DNA of 49,138 nucleotides, taken from positions 1 through 49,138 of the forward strand of contig NZ_KV793779.1 in the NCBI RefSeq assembly GCF_001808555.1. The letters run 5' to 3'. The DNA is from Porphyromonas sp. HMSC065F10. Its GTDB lineage: Bacteria > Bacteroidota > Bacteroidia > Bacteroidales > Porphyromonadaceae. Positions 31,306 to 40,848 of the stretch are shown here, piece by piece. A program made the position numbers and the translations under genes. How positions within the stretch are numbered: position 1 is the first letter of the stretch; every line of letters begins with the position of its first letter. The notes beneath the pieces are model-generated. The model had not been told where the DNA came from and did no database searches. It worked only from the letters and a program-made list of their open reading frames with translations.

Positions 31306-32676
31306 CTAAAGCGATCCCACGAGAGCCACGAGAGGCAGGTCGACCGCCAGGGTGATAAGGATCACCATTAGGATGCTGCTGTATGCCTGCTTCGTTTCGC
31401 TCCCCCTGACACGCTGATAGACCATAGTCAGGGCAGCAACGACCGGTCCCACCATCAGGAGCAGGCAGAGAGCCATATGTGACCTGACTGCCCCACGCAT
31501 AGCAGTGACAGCAATAGCCCCATCGGATCCATTGAGGGTAGAGATGAGGGCGTTGACCGGATCACTCGGCCCCACGAGGACAAAGACCAGTACCCCGAGC
31601 ATCACCAGCCCCAGGATGTTGATCACGTAAGCGAATGTGGTGATCCGCCCGGGCTCGCACCGCAACAGTGAGCGGAAGGCCTCACCGGCAATGAGACAGA
31701 CAAAGGGGGCTACTACAAGGGATGGCGCAGGATCGCTTGTGCCGGAGGCGAGGTTGTAGACAAGGGCTGAGACGATCGTCAGTAGAGCGAGACCCTCGGT
31801 AGACAAGTGCCCTAGGCTGTACCTCATCCCCGAGGACTTTTTCTCATCCATCAGGGTCACCACGCCCCAGGGTATCAGCGTCAGGAGGCATCCCCACAGA
31901 CCACGGCCGGACCATCGTCCTGACTCAGGCGTTAGCCAGTGGCACTCGCCCGGAATGGTTGCGGAAAGGGCTACGAGCAATACGCCGAGGACAACTGATG
32001 CAATCGGTATCCACAGCCGACCTCTCACCCCGGACCGGCTCCCGAGGAGACCCCATAGGAGCATGGCAAGTGACGGGATGACTACTCCTCCGGCCCCTAC
32101 CGACAGACCGGTGAGAGCCAGGAATACACCACAGAGTAGTATGGGGCCTACCGGATGCCTCCTCTCACTTGTCATCATATCGTGGCATACCATCAGCGCA
32201 AGGGTCCCAAAGAGAGCACCCGGCATGGCCGGCCCCCCGGTGATGATGAAGTAGTGAAAGAATGGAGTGGCAATGAGGAAGAAGAGCGCCACTCGAGCAA
32301 TGGGTCGGCTGCGGTCTCTACAGACAAAGATGAAGAAAAAGACCCCGAGCAGTATCGTTGCCAGCAGGGTCGGTATCCGAAGTGCTGCTGTCGATACCTG
32401 CTCGTCACTATTATCTATCACTCTGTGCATCAGGAGTACCGAGCCCTCGTATATCGGTGAAGTTGTCCGTGTGAGGAGATCGGCAGTCGTCAGCTCCCCC
32501 TTGCGGTCCAAGCGACACAATTGCTCTACTTGCCCGGCTACTATCTCCTCCCTCGGTGTCGTACTTCCCAGCCCGTAGAGGCTGAAGAGTCCCAGTAGGA
32601 CCATCACCAAGAGGTACAGCAGTAGGTCTCTCCTCCCATGGAGGAGTGCTACCACACGTGATCTTCTTCGTCTCAT
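31306..32676 (-). CDS. polytopic membrane protein, distantly ArnT/PMT (GT39)-like
   Basis: 456 residues with ten or more hydrophobic segments. The first loop after helix 1 (GSTTPREEIVAGQVEQL), the following SPIYEGSVLLMHRV and the helix ALRIPTLLATILLGVFFFIF imitate the layout of ArnT/PMT_2 glycosyltransferases. In those the loop carries the catalytic acidic residue and a motif close to PPL. The acidic EE here could fulfil that role, but the match is weak. It lies four bases before a GH51-like lipoprotein gene and four bases after the metalloproteinase gene on the same strand, so all three are likely one operon. A role in glycan transfer at the envelope is inference. Confidence 0.55.
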   Translation of the reverse strand: MRRRRSRVVALLHGRRDLLLYLLVMVLLGLFSLYGLGSTTPREEIVAGQVEQLCRLDRKGELTTADLLTRTTSPIYEGSVLLMHRVIDNSDEQVSTAALRIPTLLATILLGVFFFIFVCRDRSRPIARVALFFLIATPFFHYFIITGGPAMPGALFGTLALMVCHDMMTSERRHPVGPILLCGVFLALTGLSVGAGGVVIPSLAMLLWGLLGSRSGVRGRLWIPIASVVLGVLLVALSATIPGECHWLTPESGRWSGRGLWGCLLTLIPWGVVTLMDEKKSSGMRYSLGHLSTEGLALLTIVSALVYNLASGTSDPAPSLVVAPFVCLIAGEAFRSLLRCEPGRITTFAYVINILGLVMLGVLVFVLVGPSDPVNALISTLNGSDGAIAVTAMRGAVRSHMALCLLLMVGPVVAALTMVYQRVRGSETKQAYSSILMVILITLAVDLPLVALVGSL

Positions 32677-32680
32677 GGCA

Positions 32681-34201
32681 TTACGGCTTAGTATGTATAT
32701 GGATCTTGCACTCTACCGCCACCGGACGACCGATGGCACTCTCCTCATCCGACCTGAGGGCCGATCTCGTCTGGCTGACCAGCTTGTCCCCGGGCACGGT
32801 GAGGCTGTAGTAGAGCACCTGTCTCATCCGGGATATTTGACCCGGTGTGAAGCGGTCGTTGTAGGAGACCTCGTAGTCCATGAGGTTGTAGGAAATCTGA
32901 TTAAATCGCCCATCGCAGAGGTCTCTCGTCAGGAGGGTGGAGAGGACGGACTGCAGTGTGGAGCCTTGGCTTGACTCAAGAGCAGCGATCTGCTCACTCA
33001 TCACCTTATTGTAAGCGATCCGATTGTAGGAGGGCGTATCCTCGACATAGTCGCTGTCGATGCACTCCTTAGTGAGCTGCAGGGCACTCGTCTCTCCCTC
33101 AGCCTTTTTCTCCGCAAAGACATGTCCCAGACCGAGGTAGTGCCCTAGCTCGTGAGCAAGCGTTACAGCTGCCGGTGTGAGATCCCCATGGATCTTGCTG
33201 ATCGACTGAGTCTCCTTGACTCGGTTCTCAAACTGCTGGTAATTCAGCACAATGCAGTGATTGTAGTTGTCAAATCCCTTTATCGCTCTGTCAAATGTAC
33301 CGAGTCCCTCCATCTTATGCTCCGTGACGAGATAGGGCATATGGGAGATCCCGAGAGTGATCTGCCCCACATCCTTACCGGGCTTGAAGGGGAAGACATA
33401 GACGTTGATGTAACTGCTGATCGGGAAGCTCATCGAGTGGTAGATGCCGCCCTTCTTATCCTGCATCACAGCAGTCGGATCGAGAGCCCGCTCCGTCATG
33501 TCGTGTGAGGTGATGCCTGATGGGGATAGTCGCTTGCCATCCGGATCTTTTGTGGCTAAGACAAAGCGGATCCTGGAGTTCGTCAAGCCGATCCTATTGT
33601 ATCCCTTCCCCATCATTACTCTCTTGGGGTTTGGCGGATTGCCGGAGTAGAGCTGATTGACCTGCTCGACCAGTCGCTGGAGGGATTCCCCGTTTACTTT
33701 AGTGTAGTCGTTATTGGGATCGTTGTCGTTATTCTGAGCATCTTTCTTGGCAATATCCTCGGGGTTGGTGATGACGTGGAAGATCAGCGGGATCTCGTAC
33801 ATCACGCTGTCAATGGCAAAGTTCTGATCGCGACCCAGCTGATGGACCTTGATGCTCACTCTGTCCTTCTCCCCCTCCTCGTCCTCGGCTATGACAAAGG
33901 CTATCTCACCGACCCGCTCCTTGTCGGAGAGATTGGGGCGTACATTGATGGTCACCTTATTCCGACTTCTGCCGGCGGGTAGGTTGGCCGAGAGCCAGTC
34001 GGTTTCCGTTACGGGGACAAACTTCCGGTCAGAGGATATGATCACCTTTAGTGTATCACCCTCGGCGGCAATGTTTTGGAAGTCCGTCTTGTTGCTCTTC
34101 AGCGGTCCGATCGTATCGAACGGGTGGCAGCCGGAGAGTAGGGCGATGACTCCACCGAGGATGATGGCGAGGTAGATATATATAGGGTGCTTAGAGGTCA
34201 T
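32681..34201 (-). CDS. M43-like zinc metalloproteinase lipoprotein
   Basis: 506 residues. The lipobox LLSGC (Cys25) anchors it to the membrane. A BACON-like beta domain occupies about 35-125. The metzincin catalytic domain has HELGHYLGLGH with His350, Glu351, His354 and His360, and the Met-turn segment ISYNLMDY. The layout matches the Bacteroidetes zinc-dependent metalloproteinase lipoproteins related to pappalysin (M43). It probably degrades proteins at the cell surface. A weak -7 box (TAACTTTA at 34233-34226) lies before it, and the second palindrome triad is about 110 bases upstream. Confidence 0.85.
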   Translation of the reverse strand: MTSKHPIYIYLAIILGGVIALLSGCHPFDTIGPLKSNKTDFQNIAAEGDTLKVIISSDRKFVPVTETDWLSANLPAGRSRNKVTINVRPNLSDKERVGEIAFVIAEDEEGEKDRVSIKVHQLGRDQNFAIDSVMYEIPLIFHVITNPEDIAKKDAQNNDNDPNNDYTKVNGESLQRLVEQVNQLYSGNPPNPKRVMMGKGYNRIGLTNSRIRFVLATKDPDGKRLSPSGITSHDMTERALDPTAVMQDKKGGIYHSMSFPISSYINVYVFPFKPGKDVGQITLGISHMPYLVTEHKMEGLGTFDRAIKGFDNYNHCIVLNYQQFENRVKETQSISKIHGDLTPAAVTLAHELGHYLGLGHVFAEKKAEGETSALQLTKECIDSDYVEDTPSYNRIAYNKVMSEQIAALESSQGSTLQSVLSTLLTRDLCDGRFNQISYNLMDYEVSYNDRFTPGQISRMRQVLYYSLTVPGDKLVSQTRSALRSDEESAIGRPVAVECKIHIHTKP

Positions 34202-34308
34202 ATGTCAAGCCTTCATTTCCGAGGCTAAAGTTACCCATTTTTCGGCAGACACTCTTTCCACCGGGCGCCTGCATCATCGTGCTGAGCAGGTGAAAATGTG
34301 GGGCAAAA

Positions 34309-34368
34309 CTAATACCGATATTAGGTGAGTCTTTTACCGGTATTAGTGTCATCTAATATCGGTAAAAG
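34309..34368. repeat. palindrome triad, locus 2
   Basis: Same geometry as at 12907-12966: CTAATACCGATATTAG (34309-34324), CTTTTACCGGTATTAG (34331-34346) and CTAATATCGGTAAAAG (34353-34368), with 6-bp spacers and a 22-bp period. Elements 2 and 3 changed together (CTTTTACC against GGTAAAAG), so they still pair. It lies in the 193-base gap between the metalloproteinase and beta-helix genes, which otherwise holds only a weak promoter box. Confidence 0.85.
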
Positions 34369-34394
34369 AAAAATCCCTGAGCCTGCAGGGTCGC

Positions 34395-35540
34395 TTACCT
34401 CTGATCCCCCGCTGCCGCACGCCGGTAGTAACGCTCTACCCAGTCAAATAAGCTGAGGTCGCAGCCGGTGATCTGCTCTGACTCATGAGCCGTGACGCCC
34501 TCCCTGGAACCGGGGCGGGAGACAGTTAGTCCGCTGGCGTAGGAGCCGGTGATTGAGGATTGACCCTCCTCGCTCTCGCAGCGGAGGAGCTGTCCCACCC
34601 TGCCGGACCCGCGGAACTCACACTTGCTTAGGTCTATGGAGGCCCCGCGACGAGCCAAGACACCGTAGTCCGGTCCCTTGCCCCTCACCTCCAGTGTGCA
34701 GTCAGTTATCGTGGCTGAGGTCATCCCTTTGGCATCGGGATAGCGCCCATCCAGATTGCCGTCCGTCTCTATGAGGCAGAGGTTTTCCTCCCCTCTCTCC
34801 CTGCTCTCCGAGCTATAGATGCCATAGAGGTGGCTGATGGTGCCGCAGTAGCCGTCCGTCAGATCGATCAGGTCATCCTCAGCACCTCTCACAAGGATCG
34901 TATGGGGGGATACTGTCCCGCCGAAGCACTCCAGTCCGTCATCTCCTGAGCTGAGGATCGCCACATGGTCGATCTTGGTGTCGGAGCCGACACCATTGAG
35001 CGTGAGTCCATTATGCTCTACATCTGCCCTCAGGCTTGCTCCGGGGCTATCGATGATCAGGTAGTGTATCTCGCCCGAGTCATCGCGAGGGACGTCTCCG
35101 CCATAGTATTGGTCGCGCTCCGCTTCATCAACCTCCGCCACCCGATGAGCAGCACCGCAGATGGGTGCCCTCCCATTGATGATCAGCCCTCCCCAGTAGC
35201 CGGGGAGATTGCATCCCTTGTCCGCACAGAGGACTACCGGCTCCTCAGCCGTACCGAGGATCCGTATCTTGGCCCCCTGCTCCACGAGGATGTACTTATC
35301 GAAGCCCGGCATTGAGGCGATCACCGTTCCCCGCTCTATTGTCAGTGTCGCTCCCTTTCGGACTCGAACTGTCCCCTCGAGGTGGTACCTCCCGGCGCTG
35401 AGCACAAAGTCCTCCGTGATGTCGCCGACGAGGATCGTTTCGCCACTCTCACCCTTAGGTAGGGTGTAGTCAGGATCCATCTTGCAACCGGCGAGGAGGA
35501 TAAGTGCTGCCGTCAGCAGGCTAAGTGTATGGTAAGTCAT
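34395..35540 (-). CDS. right-handed beta-helix lipoprotein
   Basis: 381 residues with lipobox LLAGC (Cys19). Repeated beta-helix turns appear: GTVRVRKGATLTIERGTVI, WGGLIINGRAPI, HNGLTLNGVGSDTKIDHVAI, GDDGLECFGGTVSPH and DDLIDLTDGYCGTI. This is the family often labelled as a lipoprotein next to TonB-dependent receptors in Bacteroidetes, with WGGxxxNG and GxDDGxExFGGTV as hallmarks. It is shorter than most members. It follows the receptor-like barrel gene by four bases, so the two probably form a complex at the outer membrane. The ligand is unknown. Confidence 0.72.
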   Translation of the reverse strand: MTYHTLSLLTAALILLAGCKMDPDYTLPKGESGETILVGDITEDFVLSAGRYHLEGTVRVRKGATLTIERGTVIASMPGFDKYILVEQGAKIRILGTAEEPVVLCADKGCNLPGYWGGLIINGRAPICGAAHRVAEVDEAERDQYYGGDVPRDDSGEIHYLIIDSPGASLRADVEHNGLTLNGVGSDTKIDHVAILSSGDDGLECFGGTVSPHTILVRGAEDDLIDLTDGYCGTISHLYGIYSSESRERGEENLCLIETDGNLDGRYPDAKGMTSATITDCTLEVRGKGPDYGVLARRGASIDLSKCEFRGSGRVGQLLRCESEEGQSSITGSYASGLTVSRPGSREGVTAHESEQITGCDLSLFDWVERYYRRAAAGDQR

Positions 35541-35544
35541 AAGA

Positions 35545-37743
35545 TCAGTCGGGAAGTGTATACCTAAAGCCTAACGTCAGCCTTGGTCCCTCGTAGGCGA
35601 GCTGGTAGAGGAAGTCTCCGGATCCCTGGTAGAGCCTTGTAGGGGTATTCAGCAGGTTGTCTCCACGGAAAGTGAGTGAGAAATGATCAGACAGCTTGGC
35701 ATGCGCCTCCGTGGAGAGACGTAGGGATGAGCTCTCATAGAGATCATCTATAGCACTCTCACCCACACTGACACACCTATCTGAGGCGTATTCACCGGTG
35801 ATCGTCACGCCCCATAGTTCGGTGGAGTAGTCTATGGCACTGCTGAGGCGATGATGCCCGATGCCTGGTAGGGGGATCCGCTCTCTACGGGCATGCTGCA
35901 GGGTCTCCACGGACGAGGTGTCCCACCCGGTCAGCCGGTACTCCATCCTCACACCGATCGGTCTTAGCAGAGGCGAGGAGAGGCGGCTGAGTCTGTAGAT
36001 CGCCTCTATGGTCAGCCCGATCGTCTGCGCAAAGGGTGCATTACCCATTGTCTCCAGCGACCAGTGTCCATCCGTGGGTACAGCACTCTTTTGCCGTGGG
36101 ATCACCTCACTGAAGTCTTCCTGTGTGAAGTCGGGATCTACATATCTGTAGAGGTAGTCATGCGATCCGATCCAGTCAAGCGAGGCAGAGAGGTGGTTTC
36201 CCTCCCACTCCCTACGGACTCCGGCGCTGGCAGACAGCCGATACTCGGGTCGCAGTTCCCTTCGTCCCATCTCCACGGTGTGGTCGGTACTCGAGTGCTT
36301 GTTGTAGGGGATCATCACCCTGTAGTCAGGCAACACTTGGTCGGTGGACAGAGAGACAAAGGAGAGCCATCTGCTCTCGGTCTTGTAATCAAGGGTTAGG
36401 TAGGGCAGCAGGGCGAAGTAGTGCTTGGTGCCGGAGACATCCTCGCCGGCTCTATTCTCTACTACCGTGTGACAGAGATAGCTAAGTCGATAGCCCCTGA
36501 TGCCGCTGCCGAGCGTCAGGGAGAGCTGGTCGGGAAGCAGGTCTCGTTGCCACTTGACCAGACCATCAGCGCGCTCCGTCACTACGTCAAAGCTGGCCGG
36601 GAGATAGCTGGGGATATTGGGTGTGCGAGAGAATCTCTGCTCATCCCAAGTATCTAAGTCGTGTACATATCGGTGGTCGACCAAGGGGCCGAGGCAGTAG
36701 AGTACCCCTCTATCTCCGAGGTAGGAGGCTTCGGTGAGATCTCGCTTGGGCATTGAGGCAAAGGTGGGGAAGTGGGCGCTGAGCAGGGGATGGACCTTAT
36801 CTGAAGTGTCGCTCTCTGATGCCTCCAGCCGTCTACCCGAGAGGAGTAGAGTCAGCTGCCCCTCTGCCACTTTGGCATTGAGCTTAGCCTTAGTGCCATA
36901 GCTCCTCTCCCCGAGGTGTGTGCTTTTCTCACTGATCTTGCGGAAGCCGTACGACCTCTCGCTTACCTCATCATACGATAGATGTGGCAGGTGCCCCTCT
37001 CTGATCTCCGTCCTGATCTCAGTATCCGGCAGGTGATGTGCAACCACCCGCTCATTGGGGCAGTCCTCCTCATGGTGCTGATGGTCAATCGACCAAGAGA
37101 GATGCGCTGAGGAGCTTGGCAGTCGGTGGTCACCGGAGAGAGTCAGCGTACCGGTCACTTTTTGCTTCAGTCGCCCGCCATCCCAGTTGGGGAATCGACC
37201 CGATAGAGCTCCTCCGGCTCGGGTTAGTCGCTCCAATTCTCCCGAGTAAGTGGTCTGACCCTCAGCCTCCAGAGGCACTATGTTATTGATCCCGAGGTGG
37301 TATCGCTGATCCCAAGTGTCCTGTAGCTTGAGTGTGCCACTGAGGTTGATCCTATCTCGCTCTGAGATGATCCAGCGGAGTGTACTCCCGGCACTAAGTC
37401 CCATCCGACGACTGACTGTCTGTCTCAGCTGATAGTTCCCGATATAGCGTCCCGGCAACCCCGTCGCCCAGGTTGCCCTCATCTCGTCATCCGTCTGCTT
37501 GCTATCCTGGTATGAGAGGTGGTAGCCCACTTGGAGCCTTGGGGTAAGAAGGGTGCTGTTACCGCAGAGGCTGACCCCGCCCATAGGATGCAACCGAGGG
37601 GCGATGATATCTCCTGTGGCGGAGAGACTGAGTCGAGTTGCTTCTTGTGCCGTAACGGCAAGAGGTAGTGCGAGAGTGAGGAGGACAGTGCCGATGAGTC
37701 TGCAGAGAGCGTGCTCCATTTCCCTAAGTATTCGTCTTGTCAA
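35545..37743 (-). CDS. TonB-receptor-like outer-membrane barrel without a visible plug
   Basis: 732 residues with a signal peptide (VLLTLALPLAVTAQ). Beta strands follow throughout, ending FRGDNLLNTPTRLYQGSGDF and PRLTLGFRYTLPD, the terminus of a TonB-dependent receptor barrel. The N-terminal region goes straight into barrel strands: I find no carboxypeptidase-regulatory domain, TonB box or plug motifs. A second ATG at 37719 is an alternative start. It overlaps the DUF5686 gene by four bases upstream and is four bases from the beta-helix lipoprotein gene. Whether it transports or is a scaffold is open. Confidence 0.65.
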   Translation of the reverse strand: MTRRILREMEHALCRLIGTVLLTLALPLAVTAQEATRLSLSATGDIIAPRLHPMGGVSLCGNSTLLTPRLQVGYHLSYQDSKQTDDEMRATWATGLPGRYIGNYQLRQTVSRRMGLSAGSTLRWIISERDRINLSGTLKLQDTWDQRYHLGINNIVPLEAEGQTTYSGELERLTRAGGALSGRFPNWDGGRLKQKVTGTLTLSGDHRLPSSSAHLSWSIDHQHHEEDCPNERVVAHHLPDTEIRTEIREGHLPHLSYDEVSERSYGFRKISEKSTHLGERSYGTKAKLNAKVAEGQLTLLLSGRRLEASESDTSDKVHPLLSAHFPTFASMPKRDLTEASYLGDRGVLYCLGPLVDHRYVHDLDTWDEQRFSRTPNIPSYLPASFDVVTERADGLVKWQRDLLPDQLSLTLGSGIRGYRLSYLCHTVVENRAGEDVSGTKHYFALLPYLTLDYKTESRWLSFVSLSTDQVLPDYRVMIPYNKHSSTDHTVEMGRRELRPEYRLSASAGVRREWEGNHLSASLDWIGSHDYLYRYVDPDFTQEDFSEVIPRQKSAVPTDGHWSLETMGNAPFAQTIGLTIEAIYRLSRLSSPLLRPIGVRMEYRLTGWDTSSVETLQHARRERIPLPGIGHHRLSSAIDYSTELWGVTITGEYASDRCVSVGESAIDDLYESSSLRLSTEAHAKLSDHFSLTFRGDNLLNTPTRLYQGSGDFLYQLAYEGPRLTLGFRYTLPD

Positions 37744-40169
37744 AAGTCGACTCGGAGTGTGCCACGTACCGCCCAGGGCGATCCCTGACTGTAGGCCCCC
37801 GGAGCGGTCAGACGGCGGTAGACATCAATGCGACCCAGCTTCAGGATATTCTCCAGCCCGAAGCCGAGCTCCACATAGCTCTGGTGGCGCATCTCTGTGG
37901 CTATCGTGGGAAGGATGAAAATGTCTGTCGCATGGGCTTGCTGATTGAGCTTCGATGTGTTGCCGTAGAGGTAATTAATGCTCCACACACCCCTTAGGCT
38001 TAGCTTATTCAGCAGGGGGATCCTATTTAGGATCAGCCCCCTCATATGCCACTGTGCGAAGAGTGTTGCCCACTCGTCTGCCACATACTCCAGTGGGTAG
38101 AGGATCTTAAATGCATTGTCGTGCAGGGTGAAGCCACGATTGGTCGGTGGTATGTAGAGGAGGGGGAAGGGGACTGTATTCCAGAGCTTCCCCACCGTCA
38201 CTTGGTAGTCCATACGACCCCAGATGCCCATCGGCAGGCGTTGCTCCAGACGGATCTCCGTCCGGTGCCTAAGGTACTCCCCCCCGAGGACCCGTGCAGC
38301 AGTCTCGTGCTTCAGGAAGAGAACAGGGTACTCCCGCTTGATCAGATCCTTGAATGGCGAGTGGCGCTCCATCGAGCCGGGGCGGATGCGCTCTCCCGGT
38401 GCCCACCGAACCTCCACTCCGGCAGCGGCATCCGTGATGGACCACTGGCGTAGCAGGTCTCCATCCCGCTGAACCTTGAGGTACGGGAAGCCATGCTCCG
38501 CCGGCGTGTCGGTCACATGCTGCAGGTAGACACGGAGCGACAGCGTGGAGCCGTAGTCGTGGATGTACTGTATCTGCCAGATATTCCGATAGGACCGATT
38601 GGTGAGATAGGTGGTGCCAAAGTGGTAGTAGGTATTATCCTGCGGGTCGGTCGCATAGAGCTGACCAGGGGTAAAGAGGTCGTGGCTATAAGAGAATTGT
38701 AGCTCGTCCCTCGGAAACTCTTCCCGAAAGTACCCTTTAGGGAGAAATGACCAGATGACAGATAGGGAGTGCTTCAGCTCGTGATCCCTGAAGCCATAAG
38801 CGAGGTATCCCTCGAGGAAGAAGCGTGGGGAGATAAAGCCCGTTGTCCTCCCCCCAAGTCGCAGGCGGTTGCCCTCCACCTCATTGAATCCTATCATCTT
38901 AGTGATCGGACCAATGTCGAAGTAGCTCCCTCCGAAGAGTTTGTCTCTGTCGTACCGCGTCCTGATGTACCCGAGGGATATCATATCTGCTGCATCTAAG
39001 AGGAAGCGGTAGATAGGGATCGCCTTTACCTCTGCGAGGAAGTCCTTGAGCCCCTGATCAGAGGCGAGCATCCGCTCCGTCTCAGGTCGGTATCGGACTG
39101 CCGTGGTGTCGGAGGAGAGGTCAGTGATGGCCTGAGGTGCCGTGAAGAGTAGAGTGTCTGATCGGGCTATCGGCATCCCCGGGGTAACCACCTCTCGACC
39201 GCCGTAGTGTCTCGTCTGCTCCACGTAGAGGGAGAGCAGGCGCCAGTAGAGCCTAAAGGAGAGGCTGAGGGCCTCCTCGCTCACCTGCCTCTTGTCCGGC
39301 TGAGCGGGATCGTACTCCTGAGTGATCGAGAGAGCATCGACGAAATTGAGGTTGGTGGACTGAGGGACGATGAGCTCGCTCCTCAGTAAGCGTGGTGGAT
39401 CGGTGACGGTGAAGTAGAGATGCCCTCGGAAGGTGGGGTCGCTCGGCACAAAGGGGAAGAAGGTGACCATCTGCGCCACCTGTCCACGCATAATGAGTGT
39501 ATCGGTGAGGTAGTACTTATACTGGCTCAGCCCATCGGAGCTAAGGGGGCTAGCGAAGTGCGTCTGCAGTAGTCGGACGTCTCTGCCATAGAGGTCCACC
39601 TCAGGGAAGAGGTCCTCTATCGCCACGGTCATCGTCCCGTCATCAAGGGTCTGATCTAGCCCGGTGTGACGTGAGTAACGGATCACCTCTCGCCACTTCT
39701 TGTCCTCCACACTATATCCGTAGTCTGAGATCCGATCTCTTATGGAGAGGGGGAGTACCCACTTTCCATCAAGACGGGAGCGAGTAACGTACTTTGGGAA
39801 AAAGGGGAAGAGCGTATTGAGCCACTTTGCTTTTAGGTCAAAATTGGCAAGCGAGAGAGTCAGCCGATCGGCTCCTCTGAGGTGATAGCTGTAGTCTATG
39901 CTGTCTCGCCTATTGCGCTCACCCTCCATTGCATCCAGCACGAGGGTGATCGCAGGATTATCCTCCTTGCTGTACTTCCCCCTGGGGGTCTCGATGGTGA
40001 TGTTGGGTATGGTGTAGAAGAGTGGCACAGAGTCCTGCTTTGTGATGGGGAGACTGTCTCTCGGAGCGGGGTATTCCCGGTGTGCCGCCATTATCTCTGC
40101 AGAGAGCAATGACGACATATGCGTGACGATAAGCGTCACTACGAGGGCTATGACTATTACCCGCCGCAT
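37740..40169 (-). CDS. DUF5686 family outer-membrane protein
   Basis: 809 residues, signal peptide near residue 24. Typical DUF5686 segments are DNPAITLVLDAMEGERNRRD, FDLKAKWLNTLFPFFPKYV, and a C-terminal barrel from about residue 470 (RLGGRTTGFISPRFFLEGYL, then AYGFRDHELKHS) to RGTLRVDF. Most members carry an N-terminal carboxypeptidase-regulatory-like domain; none is evident here. Function of the family is not established. It heads a run of overlapping envelope genes on the minus strand and overlaps the receptor-like barrel gene by four bases. Confidence 0.78.
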   Translation of the reverse strand: MRRVIVIALVVTLIVTHMSSLLSAEIMAAHREYPAPRDSLPITKQDSVPLFYTIPNITIETPRGKYSKEDNPAITLVLDAMEGERNRRDSIDYSYHLRGADRLTLSLANFDLKAKWLNTLFPFFPKYVTRSRLDGKWVLPLSIRDRISDYGYSVEDKKWREVIRYSRHTGLDQTLDDGTMTVAIEDLFPEVDLYGRDVRLLQTHFASPLSSDGLSQYKYYLTDTLIMRGQVAQMVTFFPFVPSDPTFRGHLYFTVTDPPRLLRSELIVPQSTNLNFVDALSITQEYDPAQPDKRQVSEEALSLSFRLYWRLLSLYVEQTRHYGGREVVTPGMPIARSDTLLFTAPQAITDLSSDTTAVRYRPETERMLASDQGLKDFLAEVKAIPIYRFLLDAADMISLGYIRTRYDRDKLFGGSYFDIGPITKMIGFNEVEGNRLRLGGRTTGFISPRFFLEGYLAYGFRDHELKHSLSVIWSFLPKGYFREEFPRDELQFSYSHDLFTPGQLYATDPQDNTYYHFGTTYLTNRSYRNIWQIQYIHDYGSTLSLRVYLQHVTDTPAEHGFPYLKVQRDGDLLRQWSITDAAAGVEVRWAPGERIRPGSMERHSPFKDLIKREYPVLFLKHETAARVLGGEYLRHRTEIRLEQRLPMGIWGRMDYQVTVGKLWNTVPFPLLYIPPTNRGFTLHDNAFKILYPLEYVADEWATLFAQWHMRGLILNRIPLLNKLSLRGVWSINYLYGNTSKLNQQAHATDIFILPTIATEMRHQSYVELGFGLENILKLGRIDVYRRLTAPGAYSQGSPWAVRGTLRVDF

Positions 40170-40197
40170 GATGGACTATGTACCGGGCGGTCTGGGG

Positions 40198-40824
40198 CTA
40201 TTCGGAGACCACCCGAAGGGTCTTCGAGAGGGGCTCTTTCTCTTTCTCCTCTCCGGTATCGCTGTTCTTCCCACCGAAGACCAGCTCAGCGATGAACCGA
40301 TACTCTGGGGGTACACCCGCATCCTCACGCACTTGATTGTCATCGAGTCCGTTGTAGTGCTGGAGATTAGCACCGAAGCCAAGCTCAACCAGTCCCAGCC
40401 AAGCTGCATACTGATGTGAGCCCTGCACCTGCTCCGCCCAAAGGGGGAAATTGTGTGCATAGGCGGGGAAGCGCTCCTGCAGCGACTTGGTCACTTGCTC
40501 GTCGTCAAAGAAAAGGACCGTCCCTGCTGCATCACGAAACCCTTGGATCTTATCCGCTGTGCCATCGACATACTTCTCCTCACCGATTTTATCTATCAAG
40601 AGGGACTTGATCAGGTCCCAGTGGCGGTGGTGTGCCGGACCGGTGAGGAGGACCATACGAACCGGTTGGGAATTGAAGGCTGAGGGTGTGGTGAGGAGAA
40701 TGCTCCCCAGCAACTCCTCGACCTTTTCTATCCCGTTCGGTAGGGAGCTATTGAGGTCGTACTGAGAGTGTCGGGTGAGGATAGGCTCCTCGCTCTGTAT
40801 AAATCCTTTCATTTCTTTTTTCAA
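40198..40824 (-). CDS. nitroreductase family protein
   Basis: 208 residues, FMN-dependent oxidoreductase fold of the small Frm2/HBN1-like branch. TTPSAFNSQPVRMVLLTG is the flavin-binding segment, VLFFDDEQV and WLGLVELGFGANLQHYN the middle motifs, and AGVPPEYRFIAELVFG the C-terminal segment. It reduces nitro compounds or quinones with NAD(P)H; the physiological substrate is unknown. It follows cdaA by 24 bases on the same strand. Confidence 0.87.
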   Translation of the reverse strand: MKKEMKGFIQSEEPILTRHSQYDLNSSLPNGIEKVEELLGSILLTTPSAFNSQPVRMVLLTGPAHHRHWDLIKSLLIDKIGEEKYVDGTADKIQGFRDAAGTVLFFDDEQVTKSLQERFPAYAHNFPLWAEQVQGSHQYAAWLGLVELGFGANLQHYNGLDDNQVREDAGVPPEYRFIAELVFGGKNSDTGEEKEKEPLSKTLRVVSE

Positions 40825-40848
40825 AGACGTTATTAACCTAAACTAGTA

